From assembly GCA_027972325.1 (NCBI GenBank), contig JAPMOS010000259.1, forward strand, positions 1-30,000: a stretch of DNA of 30,000 nt, read 5' to 3'. Shown one piece after another: positions 27,770 to 30,000 of the stretch. Below the pieces are notes generated by a model. That model did not search any database. It saw nothing but the letters and a program-made list of their open reading frames with translations, and was not told the DNA's origin. Every line of letters starts with the position of its first letter. The first letter of the stretch is position 1. Both the position numbers and the translations under genes were made by a program. Source of the DNA: Paratrimastix pyriformis. Taxonomy: Eukaryota; Preaxostyla; Paratrimastigidae.

Positions 27770-27957
27770 GAATTGGGGGCAGCGCCCATGGCTTGCGCCA
27801 TGATGGCCAGGTGACCCATGCGATGAATTGATGATGATGACAAACGTGTTGGCGGCGGAGAAGGTTTTGCCCGTGAGCCGTATTAGGAGCGTGAACCCCA
27901 CAGGTCTTATCGACTCTTCGCGTTTTATTCGCTCCGGCGCTTCCGCCTCTTGGGCGA

Positions 27958-28786
27958 ATGTGGGCTCGCTTGACTGCCGGAATCAACGCAGTCACCAAAG
28001 ACCTTGCAACAGAGGATGATGACGCAAATGGGGAAGACCACGACATTTCTCGGCGTGGTCCGGGCCCGGCAGATGCCCTCTCGACTCTGAACGAGGAGGT
28101 TTGACCCGACCCGAAGATTTTCATGAGCACCCCATAATCTTCACCTCTGTAGAATGCGGCCTTTCGGCAAGAGATTCGTGATCTATCACAGAAAATCCAG
28201 GAATTGACCGAATCTCGTGCCATCATCGAGCGTGAGCACGCTCAAACGATCACTGATCTTGAGGTCTGTGCGCGCGGTTCCAATCGCACTGGTTCGGTGG
28301 CTCATTCTCCCCCAATGTCAAAATGCTTCATCCCCCAAGGCACGTACCCAGGCCCTCACCCATGAACTCGCGGCCTCCAACGCCCAATGCGCCGAGTGGC
28401 AACGCAAGTGCGCCCAGGCAGCTGCCCAGCTTGCCCTGACCGCCCAGCAGGAGCATCAGCGAATGGTCGACCAAACCCACGCGGTGGAGCAGGCTCAATC
28501 GGAGGCCGACCGGCTCCGGGCCATGATGCAGGAGATGCGGGCGGCCTTGGAACGCCCACCAGCTGCCGTCCCGCCGGAATGTGTCGCCGCCTGTGGGAAT
28601 CTCCGCAGGGCGATCGAGGAGTGGGATGAGAACCTGGGCGTGGCCGACTGGCGGGAGGAGTGGCGCCGGATAGCGGATATCGCCCCCGGGGAACAGAGAC
28701 GCCAGCGCCGGCAGGAGGTCATGGGACGCGTGGTGGAGCTGGCCGCGGGGAGGATTGGCCAGGAGGAGCTGGATGGTCTGTTCTGA
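27958..28786 (+). CDS. Small coiled-coil protein, three exons
   Basis: Exons 27,958-28,098 (47 codons), 28,153-28,263 (37) and 28,352-28,786 (144 plus TGA), about 228 aa; an alternative acceptor at 28,339 would add four codons. Introns of 54 and about 88 nt start GTTTG and GTCTG and are phase 0. The N-terminus MWARLTAGINAVTKDLATED, followed by an acidic linker, resembles the amphipathic starts of golgin-type tethers. Exon 2 and the first part of exon 3 form a coiled coil (FRQEIRDLSQKIQELTES; QQEHQRMVDQTHAVEQAQSE). The C-terminus is a separate helical segment (WREEWRRIADIAPGEQRR... EVMGRVVELAAGRIGQEEL). A Golgi or vesicle tethering role is inference from layout only. An AATAAA lies at 28,992, beyond a GAT array. 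Confidence 0.6.
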
Positions 28787-28814
28787 AGGGTGGTGCGCTT
28801 GGTGGTGGGTGGGT

Positions 28815-28857
28815 GTGGTGGTGATGATGATGATGATGATTGAATGATGATGATGAT

Positions 28858-28905
<48 letters not shown>

Positions 28906-28930
28906 CTGAGTGGATGATGACTGGATGGTG
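28815..28930. repeat. (GAT)n array
   Basis: Short GAT repeat with TTGAATGATG and ACTGGATGG variants, downstream of the coiled-coil gene. Then comes unique sequence to 29,220 with a long G-run at about 29,059-29,077. Confidence 0.9.
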
Positions 28931-29154
28931 TTTCCTGATCCTGGGGTGGGGTGTGTGTGTGTCGTGTAAAGAAGGAACGAAGTAACGGGAAAATAAAACA
29001 AAAACCAGAGAGGTAGAAGAGACAGCACGAATGTCACTGCACCCGTGGGCGAAGGAAAGGGGGGGGGGGGGGGGGGCGCCAACCAGCACCTCCCCTCCAC
29101 CCCAATCGGAGGGGTGGGGCTGATGAGGCGCGCGATGCCTTCTGAGCCGACGAG

Positions 29155-29205
29155 TACGTTCGCTTTCATTTGGAGACACCTTCCTGTCCGATTGATCAGT
29201 CCCTT
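29155..29205. repeat. Short dispersed repeat shared with 21,592-21,641
   Basis: GTTCGCT..CATTTG.AGAC.CCTTCCTGTCCGAT and then GTCCCTTTG appear at both places with small length changes. At 21.6 kb it lies in an intron of the poly-Q gene; here it is just upstream of the next gene start. Confidence 0.6.
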
Positions 29206-29220
29206 TGCTCCACACCTTGT

Positions 29221-30000
<780 letters not shown>

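Overview
The window looks like nuclear DNA of a GC-rich, intron-rich microbial eukaryote (a protist). The supported genes are split by GT...AG introns, most of them in phase 0. The gaps and many introns are packed with (GAT)n/(ATC)n microsatellites, TG/TCTG arrays and long poly-C runs. No rRNA, tRNA, CRISPR array or bacterial-style operon was seen. The species cannot be named from sequence alone.

Left third (1-11,060): GAT satellites surround a small multicopy gene family. Each copy has an exon X (ending PGDEDYDHKM or similar), an intron, and in two copies an exon Y encoding a coiled coil that ends SEDE(F/D). Two copies lie head to head (about 1,338-3,058). A third copy (4,304-5,157, minus) carries an apparently intact Tc1-family transposon (5,159-6,403) at its exon X start codon. 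It also has a LINE 3' ORF fragment (6,426-7,233) between two GCTAA repeats. A fourth, truncated copy lies at 10,650-11,060.

Centre (12,208-18,775): the main gene. Exons encode a protein kinase domain, then a charged coiled coil, then one divergent and eleven canonical 28-residue leucine-rich repeats (RNase-inhibitor type), then a short C-terminal exon. Each canonical repeat is one 84-nt phase-0 exon, and the separating introns are near-copies of one another. Amino-acid variation is concentrated at the exposed positions of the LxLxxNxI strand. The rest of each repeat is almost constant. An inverted, degraded piece of the same cassette lies at 19,735-19,860.

Right third (20,152-30,000): an unrecognised low-complexity gene with a 59-glutamine tract is modelled as nine exons (20,152-26,122), several of its introns being filled with GAT/ATC repeats. 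A three-exon coiled-coil gene (27,958-28,786) follows, with a possible divergent partner on the minus strand. The window ends in the first two exons of another gene (29,221 onward).

Throughout, inferred introns begin mostly with GTCTG, GTCCG or GTTTG instead of the usual GTRAG. This looks like an organism-wide property of the donor site. All gene models are hand-built from reading frame, splice dinucleotides and phase agreement, without transcript evidence.
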